Numbered from the stretch's first letter, positions 7,444 to 16,545 are shown. The stretch: 64,000 nt of DNA from Telmatospirillum sp. J64-1 (GCF_006980715.1 NZ_SBHN01000003.1:1-64000), one strand, 5' to 3'. The notes: generated by a model from the sequence alone, not told the origin. A program made the numbers and translations.

Positions 7444-7454
7444 CGGCAACCTCC

Positions 7455-7817
7455 TCAAGCCGTCAGGATCACGTCGGCCCGCCCCAGCAGGTCCGACATC
7501 TCCGCCCTTGTCAGCACCTGTGTCGCCACGGCCAGATCCTCCGCCGAGAGATTGCGTTCGGCCAGGGACTCGCTTTCCACATAGAGACGCGCCAGACCAT
7601 CCTCGGCCAAGGCGGCCAGCGGGCCCGTCACCGCCACCGCCCCCACCGCCGCCGGGCACTGGCCGGACTTGAGCTGGAAGACGCCATCATCGAGAAAGGC
7701 CACGGCCACGCTCTGGTCCATGGCGCCCGCCAGCATCGCCGCCTCGGCCAGTTCCCGGCCATGGGCGGTGCCATGGGCGGCCCGGCGGACGACGAAAACG
7801 AAGTTCTTCACCGGCAC
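7455..7817 (-). CDS. dsrF: DsrF / TusC sulfur-relay subunit
   Basis: A 120-aa DsrE/F-fold protein, MPVKNFVFVVRRAAHGTAHG, with the conserved hydrophobic core VAVAFLDDGVFQL. It lacks a cysteine at the DsrE active position, as expected for the non-catalytic DsrF partner. It lies 7 nt after dsrE and 11 nt before dsrH in the usual E-F-H order. Confidence 0.87.
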   Translation of the reverse strand: MPVKNFVFVVRRAAHGTAHGRELAEAAMLAGAMDQSVAVAFLDDGVFQLKSGQCPAAVGAVAVTGPLAALAEDGLARLYVESESLAERNLSAEDLAVATQVLTRAEMSDLLGRADVILTA

Positions 7818-7824
7818 TCCCCCT

Positions 7825-8184
7825 TCAACCGCCGAAGACCAAGGTACGGTCGCATCTGATGCTGGCCTCGACCATCTGGCCGAGCCCGCCGATGCGGAAA
7901 CCCGGTGCCAGGGCCTCGGCGCAGATACCCCGGCGCTGGGCAGCAGTCACGCAAAGCACCAGATCGACCCCGTGCTCCCGGGCCAGGGCGGACCATTCGC
8001 CTGCGGCGTTGTGCTCGCGCCCCGGCGGCTCGATATGCCGCGAGGCATTGCCCACGCCGTCATGGAAAAAGAACACCCGCCAGACCCGATGGCCGCGCGC
8101 AATCGCCGCCCGCGCGAAACGGCAGGCCGTAGCCGAAGACTGGCGCGTGAACGGGCCTTCCGTGACGACAAGTGCGAACTCCAT
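7825..8184 (-). CDS. dsrE: DsrE / TusD sulfurtransferase subunit
   Basis: A 119-aa protein (MEFALVVTEGPFTRQ) with the active-site Cys78 in VDLVLCVTAAQRRG, exactly the residue number of the persulfide-carrying cysteine in DsrE/TusD. It would bind sulfur first and hand it to DsrC. The start at 8184 gives this match; an in-frame ATG at 8199 would add five residues. It is the first gene of dsrEFHCMK and is divergent from an ABC transporter operon. Confidence 0.88.
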   Translation of the reverse strand: MEFALVVTEGPFTRQSSATACRFARAAIARGHRVWRVFFFHDGVGNASRHIEPPGREHNAAGEWSALAREHGVDLVLCVTAAQRRGICAEALAPGFRIGGLGQMVEASIRCDRTLVFGG

Positions 8185-8243
8185 GACCTTCCCTTGCACG
8201 GCTGTTCATTGGACTGCGAAACACAGGTGAAAAATACACGACT

Positions 8244-8272
8244 TTGCAAAAAACGCTCAAAAAAACATATAT
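8244..8272 (+). promoter_or_regulatory. Candidate promoter of the two-binding-protein ABC transporter
   Basis: TTGCAA (8244-8249), a 17-nt A-rich spacer and ATATAT (8267-8272) lie in the only AT-rich stretch of the dsrE/transporter divergent region. No ModE-type dyad is visible here. Confidence 0.45.
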
Positions 8273-8327
8273 GAGCAGACGGAACATCTCTATGCTTGGG
8301 CAAAAACCGCACCGCATGGAGGAAGGC

Positions 8328-9158
8328 GTGTTCGATCAGGTGAAGAAGATTGGCGGGAGGATGGTCGTGGCTGGAGCCCTCGTCGGCTGCCTGGCAGTAC
8401 TGCCCATGACTGCCTCGGCGGAAAATGGCACAGCGCGGCTCTTCGCGGCAGGCAGCCTGCAGGCCGCCTTGAGCGAAGTGATCCAGGACTACGAGGCGCA
8501 GCACGGGGTCAAGGTGGACGCGACCTTCGGGCCGTCCGGCCTTTTGAAAGGACGGCTGGAGCAAGGCGAGGCCGCCGAAGTCTTCGCCTCCGCCAATATG
8601 GACCATCCTAGCGCCCTGCATGAGTCCGGCTTGGCCGGTCCCGTTCAGCCTTTCGCCCGCAACCAGCTCTGCGCCCTGGCCCAGCCTGGATTGGACCTGA
8701 CCTCCGACACCCTGCTCGAGCGGATGCTCGACGCGGCGGTACGTGTCGCCACCTCCACCCCCAAGGCCGATCCTGCCGGCGATTACGCCTGGGAATTGTT
8801 CGGCAAGGCCGAGGCGCTGAAAGCGGGCAGCACCGAAAGCCTGCGGGCCAAGGCGCTGCAACTGACCGGCGGCCCCGATTCGACGAAACCGCCGGAAGGA
8901 CGCAACGTCTATGGCTGGCACATGGACCAGGACCGGGCCGATATCTTCCTGACCTACTGCACCAATGCCCGGCTTGCCGCCCAAGAGGTCGAGGGCTTGC
9001 AGATCGTCGCCGTGCCGGAAGACCTTTCCGTCGGCGCCGTCTACGGCCTGACCGTGATGAACAGCGGCGACCGCGCCCAGGGCGAGGCGCTGGCTCAGTA
9101 CATCCTGTCGCCCGACGGCCAGTCCGTGCTGGAACGCTTCGGCTTCTCGAAGCCGTGA
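8328..9158 (+). CDS. ModA-like oxyanion-binding periplasmic protein
   Basis: A 276-aa exported protein: signal peptide to about residue 28 (VVAGALVGCLAVLPMTASA), then ARLFAAGSLQAALSEVIQDY and FGPSGLLKGRLEQGEAAEVF, the molybdate/tungstate-binding (type 2 fold) signature, and a C terminus LAQYILSPDGQSVLERFGF. GTG 8328 is selected because GGAGG ends 5 nt before it; an ATG at 8316 lacks a ribosome site. It is followed by a FecB/BtuF-like binding protein, a FecCD-type permease and an ATPase rather than by ModB, so the cluster resembles MolABC-type importers with an extra ModA-like component. Exact ligand unknown; molybdate or tungstate is the best guess. Confidence 0.8.
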   Translation: MFDQVKKIGGRMVVAGALVGCLAVLPMTASAENGTARLFAAGSLQAALSEVIQDYEAQHGVKVDATFGPSGLLKGRLEQGEAAEVFASANMDHPSALHESGLAGPVQPFARNQLCALAQPGLDLTSDTLLERMLDAAVRVATSTPKADPAGDYAWELFGKAEALKAGSTESLRAKALQLTGGPDSTKPPEGRNVYGWHMDQDRADIFLTYCTNARLAAQEVEGLQIVAVPEDLSVGAVYGLTVMNSGDRAQGEALAQYILSPDGQSVLERFGFSKP

Positions 9159-9193
9159 GGCGCCGCGTCCGGGAACAGGGATAAGGAGGTCAC

Positions 9194-10246
9194 GTGGGCG
9201 GAACCGGGGCTGCGATCTTCAGGACAGGCGTTCTTCTCCTGCTGTGCCTGACGTTTGTCCCGCCCGCCCTGGCGCGGGAGGTCGAGGACGATGCCGGACG
9301 GCTCGTCCCGGTTCCCGCCGAAATCGGCCGGGCCTACGGCGCCGGAGCGCCTGCGGCGATCCTGCTCTATACGCTGGCCCCGGACATGATGCTCGGCTGG
9401 CCCCGGCCCAATAGCAGCGCCGAAGCGGCCTTCATGCCGCCCCGCTATGCCGCCCTGCCCGAACTGGGGCGGCTGACGGGACGGGGCGACACGGCCAATC
9501 TGGAAGAAATCCTCGCGGTCCGCCCGGATTTGCTGTTCGACTACGGGACCATCAACCCGACCTATATCTCGCTGGCCGACCAGATACAGGCGCAGACACG
9601 GCTGCCCTATCTGCTCTTCGACGGCAGTTTCGACAGGATTCCCGAGGCCTATCGCAAATTGGGGCAGGTACTGGGCGTCGAGGAAAGGGCCGAACGACTG
9701 GCCGCCTATGCCGAGGCGACATTGGAAGAGGCGCGAGAAACGGTGGCGGCCATTCCCCCGGCGAAACGTCCCCGCGTCTATTACGCCCGTGGGCCGGAGG
9801 GACTGGAAACCGGCCTGGCCGGTTCGATCAATACCGAGATGCTCGACATTCTCGGCGCCGAGAATGTCGCCAAGGCGGCCGGAATCGGCGGATTGAGCAA
9901 TGTCTCGATCGAACAGGTCTGGCAATGGGACCCGGATGTGATCCTGACGCTGGAGCCGCACTTCCATGCCAACGTCTGGGAAGACCCGCGCTGGCGGAAC
10001 CTGCGGGCGGTGCGCGAGGGGCGGGTCTATCTGGCCCCGTCCCTGCCCTTCGGCTGGTTCGACCGCCCGCCCTCGGTCAATCGGCTGATCGGGCTGCGCT
10101 GGCTGCTTGCGGTCCTCTATCCCGACAACGTCCAGATCCCCCTCAGGGAGGAGACCCGGCACTTCTACAGGCTGTTCTATCACCAGGAACCGAGTGAAGA
10201 GCAGCTCGACCAGCTTCTTTCCGCCGCCCGGCCCACCCGCCCATGA
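9194..10246 (+). CDS. FecB/BtuF-type ABC transporter substrate-binding protein
   Basis: A 350-aa protein with an N-terminal signal peptide ending near ALA-REVED and the class III binding-protein fold: an early segment LVPVPAEIGRAYGAGAPAA, LEEILAVRPDLLFDY, a long middle helix, then VSIEQVWQWDPDVIL and a C-terminal lobe with FGWFDRPPSVNRL. Family members bind iron-siderophores, B12, haem or, in MolA, molybdate/tungstate. Start codon is GTG 9194 after AAGGAGG. It overlaps the permease gene by 4 nt. Ligand cannot be set from sequence; the ModA-like neighbour favours an oxyanion. Confidence 0.82.
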   Translation: MGGTGAAIFRTGVLLLLCLTFVPPALAREVEDDAGRLVPVPAEIGRAYGAGAPAAILLYTLAPDMMLGWPRPNSSAEAAFMPPRYAALPELGRLTGRGDTANLEEILAVRPDLLFDYGTINPTYISLADQIQAQTRLPYLLFDGSFDRIPEAYRKLGQVLGVEERAERLAAYAEATLEEARETVAAIPPAKRPRVYYARGPEGLETGLAGSINTEMLDILGAENVAKAAGIGGLSNVSIEQVWQWDPDVILTLEPHFHANVWEDPRWRNLRAVREGRVYLAPSLPFGWFDRPPSVNRLIGLRWLLAVLYPDNVQIPLREETRHFYRLFYHQEPSEEQLDQLLSAARPTRP

Positions 10247-11286
10247 GCGTCGCCGCCGCCATACGCCTCGGCTCATCCGGCTGGCTCGCCGGCCTGCTGG
10301 TGCCCGCCGTCCTGCTGCTGGGGGTCGCTCTTGCCGCCCTGACCATCGGCCGGATTCCCGTCGGCTTCAGCGACCTGATCCACGTCACATTGGCGGCGCT
10401 TACCGGCGCATCGGGGGCGGTCGATCCGCTGGTGGAGACGGTCCTGCTGCAAGTGCGCCTGCCGCGCGTGCTGGCCGCGCTACTCGTCGGTGCCGCCCTG
10501 GCCTCGGCCGGAGCCGCCTATCAGAGCATGTTCCGCAATCCCCTGGTCTCTCCGGACATCCTGGGCGTGTCCTCGGGCGCCGGGCTGGGCGCGGTCATCG
10601 GCATCCTTCTGTCCTTGCCGGCGGTGGGAATCCAGGCTGCCGCCTTCATCGGCGGATTGGTGGCCGTGGCCGTCGTCTACGTGATCGCCATGGCCGTGCG
10701 CCGTGCCCATGATCCGGTCCTGATCCTGGTGCTGGCGGGCGTCATCGTCGGCAGCCTGCTGGGCGCGGGAATCTCGCTCGGCAAATATCTGGCCGATCCT
10801 TACGACAAGCTGCCCGCGATCACCTTCTGGCTGCTCGGCAGCCTCGCCTCGGCCCGGCTGAGCGACCTGCCGGTCCTGTTGCCGCCGGTGCTGCTGGGGC
10901 TCGTCCCCATGGTGCTGCTGCGCTGGCGGATCAACGTGATGGCGCTCGACGACGAGGAAGCCCGGGCGCTGGGCCTGCGGACCGGCCTGCTGCGCGCCCT
11001 CCTGATCGTCGCCGCGACCTTGATGACCGCCGCCGCCGTCTCGACGGCGGGCATCGTCGGCTGGATCGGCTTGGTCGTGCCGCATCTCGCGCGCATGGTG
11101 GCCGGGCCGAATTTCGCGCGGCTGCTGCCGGCGGCGGCCATGCTGGGGGCGGGATACCTGATCGCCGTCGATACCCTGGCCCGCACCCTGGCACCGGTGG
11201 AAATTCCGCTCGGCGTGCTGAACGCCTTCATCGGCGCCCCCTTCTTCATCATGCTGCTGCTGAGGACAAGGCGGATATGGGCATGA
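10243..11286 (+). CDS. FecCD/BtuC-family ABC permease
   Basis: A 347-aa inner-membrane protein with about nine to ten hydrophobic helices and family hallmarks RLPRVLAALLVGAALASAG, YQSMFRNPLVSPDILGVSSG and the late motif GWIGLVVPHLARMVAGPN that contacts the ATPase. Starts in the 3' end of the binding-protein gene (ATGA) and ends inside the ATPase gene, so the three are translated together. Confidence 0.9.
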   Translation: MSVAAAIRLGSSGWLAGLLVPAVLLLGVALAALTIGRIPVGFSDLIHVTLAALTGASGAVDPLVETVLLQVRLPRVLAALLVGAALASAGAAYQSMFRNPLVSPDILGVSSGAGLGAVIGILLSLPAVGIQAAAFIGGLVAVAVVYVIAMAVRRAHDPVLILVLAGVIVGSLLGAGISLGKYLADPYDKLPAITFWLLGSLASARLSDLPVLLPPVLLGLVPMVLLRWRINVMALDDEEARALGLRTGLLRALLIVAATLMTAAAVSTAGIVGWIGLVVPHLARMVAGPNFARLLPAAAMLGAGYLIAVDTLARTLAPVEIPLGVLNAFIGAPFFIMLLLRTRRIWA

Positions 11287-12056
11287 TCCTCGAAGCCAGG
11301 GCAGTGGATTACGGCTATCCCGGCAAGGCCGTCGGGCGGGACGCCAGCCTGACCCTTTCGGCGGGGGATGTGCTCGTCCTGCTCGGCCCCAATGGCGGCG
11401 GCAAGAGCACCCTGTTCCGTACCCTGCTGGGCCTGCTGCCGGCGCAAGGCGGCAGGGTCCTGCTCGAGGGGCAGGACATCGCCGCCATGGACCGGAAGAT
11501 GGTGGCCCGGATCGCGGGCTACGTCCCCCAATCCTCCCCCGGCTATTTTCCCTTCACCGTCTTCGACACGGTGCTGATGGGACGCACGGCACGGCTGGGG
11601 CTGTTCTCCTCGCCCTCGCGTCACGATCAGGCGGTGGCCGGGCGGATTCTCTCGGAACTGGGCATCGCCGATCTGGCGGACGAGCCCTATACCCGGATCA
11701 GCGGCGGTCAGCGCCAGATGGTTCTGATCGCCCGTGCCCTGGCGCAGGAACCCAGGCTGCTGGTTCTCGACGAACCGACGGCAAGCCTGGATTACGGCAA
11801 CCAATTGCGCGTCTTGCAGCGCATCCGCAGCCTGGCATCCGGTGGCATGGCGATCCTGCTCTCCACCCATGATCCCAATCAGGCGGTCCTGCTGGACGGT
11901 TCCGTGGCCCTGGTCCATGACGGCCGCCTCACCGGCCCCGGACCGGCTGCCGACATCGTCACACCGGCTTCGCTGTGGAACGTCTACGGCGTCGAGGTCG
12001 ATTTCATCACCGCCCCCAATCTTTCCGCCCCCGCCATCCGTCCAAGACTGGCATAG
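11277..12056 (+). CDS. ABC transporter ATP-binding protein (FepC/BtuD type)
   Basis: A 259-aa ATPase with Walker [12 protein letters not shown] (residues ~38-48), Q-loop GYVPQSS, signature [16 protein letters not shown] and Walker [13 protein letters not shown], then the H-loop STHDPN. It energises import through the overlapping FecCD-type permease. The coding region ends 2 nt before the Sel1-repeat gene. Confidence 0.92.
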   Translation: MGMILEARAVDYGYPGKAVGRDASLTLSAGDVLVLLGPNGGGKSTLFRTLLGLLPAQGGRVLLEGQDIAAMDRKMVARIAGYVPQSSPGYFPFTVFDTVLMGRTARLGLFSSPSRHDQAVAGRILSELGIADLADEPYTRISGGQRQMVLIARALAQEPRLLVLDEPTASLDYGNQLRVLQRIRSLASGGMAILLSTHDPNQAVLLDGSVALVHDGRLTGPGPAADIVTPASLWNVYGVEVDFITAPNLSAPAIRPRLA

Positions 12057-12058
12057 CC

Positions 12059-13759
12059 ATGATGATCCAGGACTACCAAGGCTTCGAGAGCCTGCCTCCC
12101 CCTGCGATGGGCACCGCGCCGCAAAGCGATATCGACTTTGCCTATCTGCTGTCCGCGGAGATCGGCGATTCCTACAAGGAGGCCAAGGATTACTGCCGGC
12201 AATTGCCCGGCCATTCCCTGGTGCAGATCCGTTCGCTCTGCAGCCTCACCTGCGATTTGATGGCCGACACCCTCGGCATTGCCTTCCAGACGGCGGATCT
12301 GGGCGGCAAGATCGCCGAGCTGCGCCGCAGCGGGCTGGTGCCCGTGCGGATCGTCGACAAGCTGCATCTTCTCCGGCGCAACGGCAACAAGGGTGCCCAT
12401 CCCGAGGAGTTCAAGACCGGCCCGCACGCCTTTTCCGAGATCGCGGAACACTCCCTGGAGGATGCCCGCGCGGTCCTGGAATGGCTGTACCGGCGGCGCA
12501 ATCCCGGCGCCTCGATCCCTGCCTATCACGTCTCGGATAGCGGCCTCGCCGACGTCAAGCATCTCTGCTACGAGGCGCTTCTGTCCGCCGACCCGGACGC
12601 CCTCTACAAGGCGGGCAAGCTGGTGGCGGAAAAGGCGCGCCAACGCCGCGAGGACGGGCGCGAGGACGGGCGCGAGGACGGGCGCGAGGCCCGGAAGCAT
12701 GTCGACCAGTCGCTGCTCTGCTTCCGGCTGGCGGCCGAGGCCGGTCACGCACCGTCCATGTACGAATATGGCCTGGCCCTGGCCCAAGGGCTTGAAGGAG
12801 AGAAAAGGCGGGCCGAAGGCGAAGGCTGGATCGAACGGGCAAGCCGGAATGGCGACATCAATGCCAATGCCTTTGTCGGGCGCTGCATGATGGAAGGCAC
12901 GGGGATCTTCAAGCAGGACCATGCCCAGGCACGAAAATGCCTGGAGATCGCCGCCCAGGCCGACCACCCCGAAGCCCTGGCCAATCTAGGCGTCATGTGC
13001 CACCGGGGATGGGGCGGCCCGGTCGATCCCCGCGCCGCTTTCGCCCATACCAAGCGCGCCGCCGATGCCGGTTTCCCCAATGCCCAGTTCAACCTCGCCA
13101 TCCTGTATCAGCGGGGCGAGGGAACCGAGCGGAACGAGGACGCGGCCCTGGATTACCTGACCCGGGCGGCGGAGCAAGGGCATCCCGAAGCCATGCTGGA
13201 TCTGGCGAACGAGATCGCCTTCTGGCATGTCCCCGGAAAAAGCCTCGAGAATGCCGAAGCCCTTTTCCTTCAGGCCCTCCGCCACTGCAACCGCGCCCGG
13301 CTGGGACTGGCCCTGCTCTACAAGGCCAAAGGCTCGACCGAGGAGGTGATCAACGCGGCCTATCTTCTCCAGCAATGCTTCGAGACGGCCTTGCAGGACG
13401 AGGATGGCGACCTGGCCGAAGCCTGCCGCCAGGACGGGCCGGAGATCGCCGCCGGCCTGCGCCAGCTCCTGCGGTCCCGGAAGCTCGAAAAGAAGCAATG
13501 GCAATCCGCGCTGTTCGCCGCCTTCCTGTTCGACGAGAACGGCCAGCCTTATCCCAGCCGCGCCCAGCGGGAAAAGGAATTCGCCGCCCGCCAGTCCCGC
13601 CACGATCGCGCCCGGAACGGGAAGAAGGGAATTCCGGCTTCAAGTTACCTGTCCCTGGCATCATCCCATCTGCCAGCGAAGAATGGCCTGAAGATCGGAC
13701 GGAACGACCCTTGCCACTGTGGTTCGGGGAAAAAATACAAATTCTGCCACGGCGCCTGA
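12059..13759 (+). CDS. DUF4145 / Sel1-repeat / SEC-C motif protein
   Basis: A 566-aa soluble protein in three parts. Residues ~1-150 resemble DUF4145 ([36 protein letters not shown]). Residues ~225-420 hold several ~36-residue Sel1-like TPR repeats (for example [71 protein letters not shown]). The C terminus ends [20 protein letters not shown], a zinc-binding SEC-C motif. A charged linker contains three exact 12-bp repeats at 12647-12682. Such architectures are scaffolds or effector-like adaptor proteins. It follows the ABC ATPase by 2 nt, but no functional link is evident. Confidence 0.8.
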   Translation: MMIQDYQGFESLPPPAMGTAPQSDIDFAYLLSAEIGDSYKEAKDYCRQLPGHSLVQIRSLCSLTCDLMADTLGIAFQTADLGGKIAELRRSGLVPVRIVDKLHLLRRNGNKGAHPEEFKTGPHAFSEIAEHSLEDARAVLEWLYRRRNPGASIPAYHVSDSGLADVKHLCYEALLSADPDALYKAGKLVAEKARQRREDGREDGREDGREARKHVDQSLLCFRLAAEAGHAPSMYEYGLALAQGLEGEKRRAEGEGWIERASRNGDINANAFVGRCMMEGTGIFKQDHAQARKCLEIAAQADHPEALANLGVMCHRGWGGPVDPRAAFAHTKRAADAGFPNAQFNLAILYQRGEGTERNEDAALDYLTRAAEQGHPEAMLDLANEIAFWHVPGKSLENAEALFLQALRHCNRARLGLALLYKAKGSTEEVINAAYLLQQCFETALQDEDGDLAEACRQDGPEIAAGLRQLLRSRKLEKKQWQSALFAAFLFDENGQPYPSRAQREKEFAARQSRHDRARNGKKGIPASSYLSLASSHLPAKNGLKIGRNDPCHCGSGKKYKFCHGA

Positions 13760-13966
13760 GAACAAATGTCTGCGCTGCATTGCAGCAGAATAAATTGTAT
13801 TTACCTAATAAAACCATCCCGATCGGAACGACTTGACACCTCTCCTCTTCTGCTGATAATCCCACATCAGAGCAAGGCCCTTTGTGTCTGGTCCAGACCG
13901 CTTTTCATCGGGTCGCCTTCTCCCTCCCCGCGCATCTGAAACGTCCACTCCCGCCGGAGGGTATCC

Positions 13967-15283
13967 ATGATTCTGTCCAGACGTCACTTCCTTGCCGGCG
14001 GCGCCGGCTTGGCTGCCGCAGGCTTGTTGCCGTCCCCGCTGCTCGCCCGTTCTCCCTCGCCGCTGCTGCCTCCGCCGAAAGGCAAGCGCGTGGTCATCTG
14101 CGGCGGCGGCTGGGGCGGTGTCACCGCCGCCAAATACATGCGCTTGGCCGCCCCCGACTCGGAAGTCGTGCTGCTTGAACGGAATGCCAATTTCTTTTCC
14201 TGCCCGATGAGCAACAAGTGGCTGGTCAACATCGTCGATGCCAAATACTTGATGCATGACTATCTCGCCCCGGCCCGGAAATACGGCTACACCTTCATCC
14301 AGACCGAAGTCGCCGCCATCGAGCGCGACCGCAAGACCGTCATCACCGCCCAAGGCCCGATCCAGTACGATTACCTGATCCTGGCCGCGGGCATCGGTTA
14401 TGATTACGGCGCCTGGTTCGGCGACGACCGCGCGGCGGCGCATTACACCCGCACCCATTTCCCCGCCGCCTATATCGCCAGCGCCGAGCATCTAACGATC
14501 AAGAACAAGGTGCAGTCCTTCGAAGGCGGGGACTTCGTCATGACCCTGCCGCCCCCGCCGCATCGCTGTCCGCCCTCGCCCTACGAGCGGGCCTGCCTGA
14601 TCGCCTGGCACATCAAGACGAACAACATCAAGGGCAAGGTCTTCATTCTCGACCCGAAACCGGCACCCGCCCCCATCGGCGAAGGCTATCGCCGGGCCTT
14701 CGAGGAATTGTACAAGGACCAGATCGTCTATGTGCCCAATGCCAGGACCACGGGCGTCGATCCCTACACCAAGACGGTGACGACGGCAGCCGGGCAATTC
14801 CGCTTCGACGACGCCATCCTGATGGCGCCGCATCGGGCGGGCGAAATGGTCGACATGGCCGGCCTCATCGGCAGGAACAAGGACGGCGAAAGCACCGGCT
14901 GGGCCGACCACGATCCGCTTTACCTGCATGCGAAGGACGATCCGAACGTCTTCATCATCGGCGATTCGGTGGGGCGGGTGTCGGATTTCTTCGGCTTCTA
15001 TCCGAAGAGCGGCCATGTCGCCAACCGGCATGCCCGGATGGCGACCGCCCATATCGCCCGCCGGATGGCCGACAAGCCTTTGGAGAAGCTGCTGCCCGAC
15101 AATCTCTGCTTCATGATGGTCAACGGGTCGCCCCGCGAAGCCATTTCGGTGCAATTCGCCTACAGCCTGGATGTCTTCGACACTATCGAACAGCAGACCC
15201 ACGAGATCCACGACCGCGACGCCACTCTGGTCGAGGCGGATTTCGAATGGGCCAGCGCCATGTATGAAGACATGTTCGCATAA
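13967..15283 (+). CDS. Flavocytochrome c sulfide dehydrogenase-type flavoprotein (FccB/SoxF-like)
   Basis: A 438-aa FAD protein with a Tat signal (SRRHFLAGGAGLAAAGLLPS), so it is exported folded. The FAD-binding GGGWGGVTAAKYMR follows at about residue 47. Both redox cysteines of FCSD are present: the RCPPSPYERA motif (about residue 202) and NLCFMM (about 382); a further Cys occurs in FFSCPMSNKW. FCSD flavoproteins oxidise sulfide and pass electrons to a cytochrome c subunit, but no cytochrome gene is adjacent. The stop is 18 bp before selD, suggesting an operon. Substrate may be sulfide, polysulfide or, by context, selenide. Confidence 0.85.
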   Translation: MILSRRHFLAGGAGLAAAGLLPSPLLARSPSPLLPPPKGKRVVICGGGWGGVTAAKYMRLAAPDSEVVLLERNANFFSCPMSNKWLVNIVDAKYLMHDYLAPARKYGYTFIQTEVAAIERDRKTVITAQGPIQYDYLILAAGIGYDYGAWFGDDRAAAHYTRTHFPAAYIASAEHLTIKNKVQSFEGGDFVMTLPPPPHRCPPSPYERACLIAWHIKTNNIKGKVFILDPKPAPAPIGEGYRRAFEELYKDQIVYVPNARTTGVDPYTKTVTTAAGQFRFDDAILMAPHRAGEMVDMAGLIGRNKDGESTGWADHDPLYLHAKDDPNVFIIGDSVGRVSDFFGFYPKSGHVANRHARMATAHIARRMADKPLEKLLPDNLCFMMVNGSPREAISVQFAYSLDVFDTIEQQTHEIHDRDATLVEADFEWASAMYEDMFA

Positions 15284-15301
15284 GAACGAAAGGCAGCAGA
15301 A

Positions 15302-16351
15302 ATGTCGGAAAAAGTCAGACTGACCGGTTTCTCCCATGGCGGAGGCTGCGGCTGCAAGATCGCCCCGGCGGTGCTGGAACGCATCCTGGCCGAGGTACCG
15401 AAGAATGCCCTGCCCTATCCCGGCCTGCTGGTCGGACTGGAAAACGGGGACGATGCCGCCGTCTATGATGTCGGCGGCGGCATGGCGGTGGTCGCCACCA
15501 CCGATTTCTTCATGCCGATCGTCGATGACGGCTTCGATTTCGGCCGCATCGCCGCGACCAATGCGATCTCGGATGTCTATGCCATGGGGGGCAAGCCGAT
15601 CCTGGCCCTGGCCATCCTGGCCATGCCGGTGGACAAGCTGCCGCCTGCCGTGATCGGCGACATCGTGCGCGGGGGATTGAGTGTCTGCCAAGCGGCCGGC
15701 ATCCCGTTGGCCGGGGGTCATTCCATCGATTCGGTGGAACCCATCTATGGCCTGGTGGCCCTGGGACTGGTCGAAACCGCCCGCATCAAGCGCAATGACG
15801 GGGGCCGCGCCGGGGACGCCCTGGTGCTGGGCAAGCCCCTGGGCGTGGGCATCCTGTCGGCGGCCCTGAAGAAGGGAATGCTGTCCCCGCAGGGCTATGA
15901 CACCATGATCGAGATCACCACCCGGCTCAACACGCCGGGTCCCGATCTGGCGGCCCTCGAAGGGGTCCACGCCATCACCGACGTCACCGGCTTCGCCCTA
16001 CTGGGGCATGCCCTGGAAATCTGCCGGGGCAGCGGCCTGACCGCCCATCTGCGCGTTTCGGAGGTGCCGGTGATCCCCGAGGCCCAGTCCCTGGCGCGCG
16101 ACGGCATCGTCACCGGCGCGTCGGGCCGCAACTGGGCCAGCTACGGCGCTTCGGTGAAAGGTCATGACGGCATCGCCGATTGGCAAAGGAACCTGCTGAC
16201 CGATCCGCAGACCAGCGGCGGCCTGCTCGTTTCCTGCGCCCAGGATGCCGTTCCGGCGGTGCTGGAGACATTCCGCCGTCACGGCTTTGCCGAAGCGGCG
16301 GTGATCGGCCATCTGGCCGAGGGAGAACCGCAAGTGCAACTGCTGCCATAG
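15302..16351 (+). CDS. selD: Selenophosphate synthetase (selenide, water dikinase)
   Basis: A 349-aa SelD making selenophosphate, the selenium donor for SelA, from selenide and ATP. The N-terminal catalytic motif is GGGCGCKIAP with Cys16 and Lys19, so this copy uses Cys and not selenocysteine. Also visible: NGDDAAVYDVGGGMAVVATT (ATP/metal binding), AIGDVYAMGG-type ISDVYAMGGKPI and the late TDPQTSGGLLVSC. AAAGGCAGCAG precedes the start. It follows the FCSD-like gene by 18 bp and converges on lbpA. Together with selA, selB and tRNA-Sec, the full Sec machinery is in this window. Confidence 0.95.
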   Translation: MSEKVRLTGFSHGGGCGCKIAPAVLERILAEVPKNALPYPGLLVGLENGDDAAVYDVGGGMAVVATTDFFMPIVDDGFDFGRIAATNAISDVYAMGGKPILALAILAMPVDKLPPAVIGDIVRGGLSVCQAAGIPLAGGHSIDSVEPIYGLVALGLVETARIKRNDGGRAGDALVLGKPLGVGILSAALKKGMLSPQGYDTMIEITTRLNTPGPDLAALEGVHAITDVTGFALLGHALEICRGSGLTAHLRVSEVPVIPEAQSLARDGIVTGASGRNWASYGASVKGHDGIADWQRNLLTDPQTSGGLLVSCAQDAVPAVLETFRRHGFAEAAVIGHLAEGEPQVQLLP

Positions 16352-16399
16352 CAGGGCCCTGCCCTGCACCCGCCAAGGGCTTCGGCCCTTGGCTGTTCC

Positions 16400-16508
16400 A
16401 TGCTTCGAGACGGCCCTTCGGGCCTCCTCAACATGAGGCTTATCTTATTGATAAAAATAAAGAAATGTCCTCATCCTGAGGAGCCGCCTCGGCGGCGTCT
16501 CGAAGGAT
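16400..16508. repeat. Interspersed inverted-repeat element, copy A
   Basis: The left end ATGCTTCGAGACG...CTCCTCAACATGAGG is nearly the reverse complement of the right end CCTCATCCTGAGGAG...CGTCTCGAAGGAT; each arm contains its own small hairpin (GCCCTTCGGGC and GCCGCCTCGGCGGC). The centre is AT-rich. It lies between the convergent ends of selD and lbpA and can act as a bidirectional terminator or mRNA 3' stabiliser. Related copy at 43481-43590. Confidence 0.75.
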
Positions 16509-16545
16509 AGGGCGGAGCCCAAAAACATGTCTCCGTTCCAGCGCC

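Noticed and set aside
13886-13900. TCTGGTCCAGACC dyad before the FCSD-like gene resembling the GntR site
   Set aside because: It has an even-length centre (GGTCCAGACC spacing differs) and lies far from the GntR regulon; treated as coincidence.
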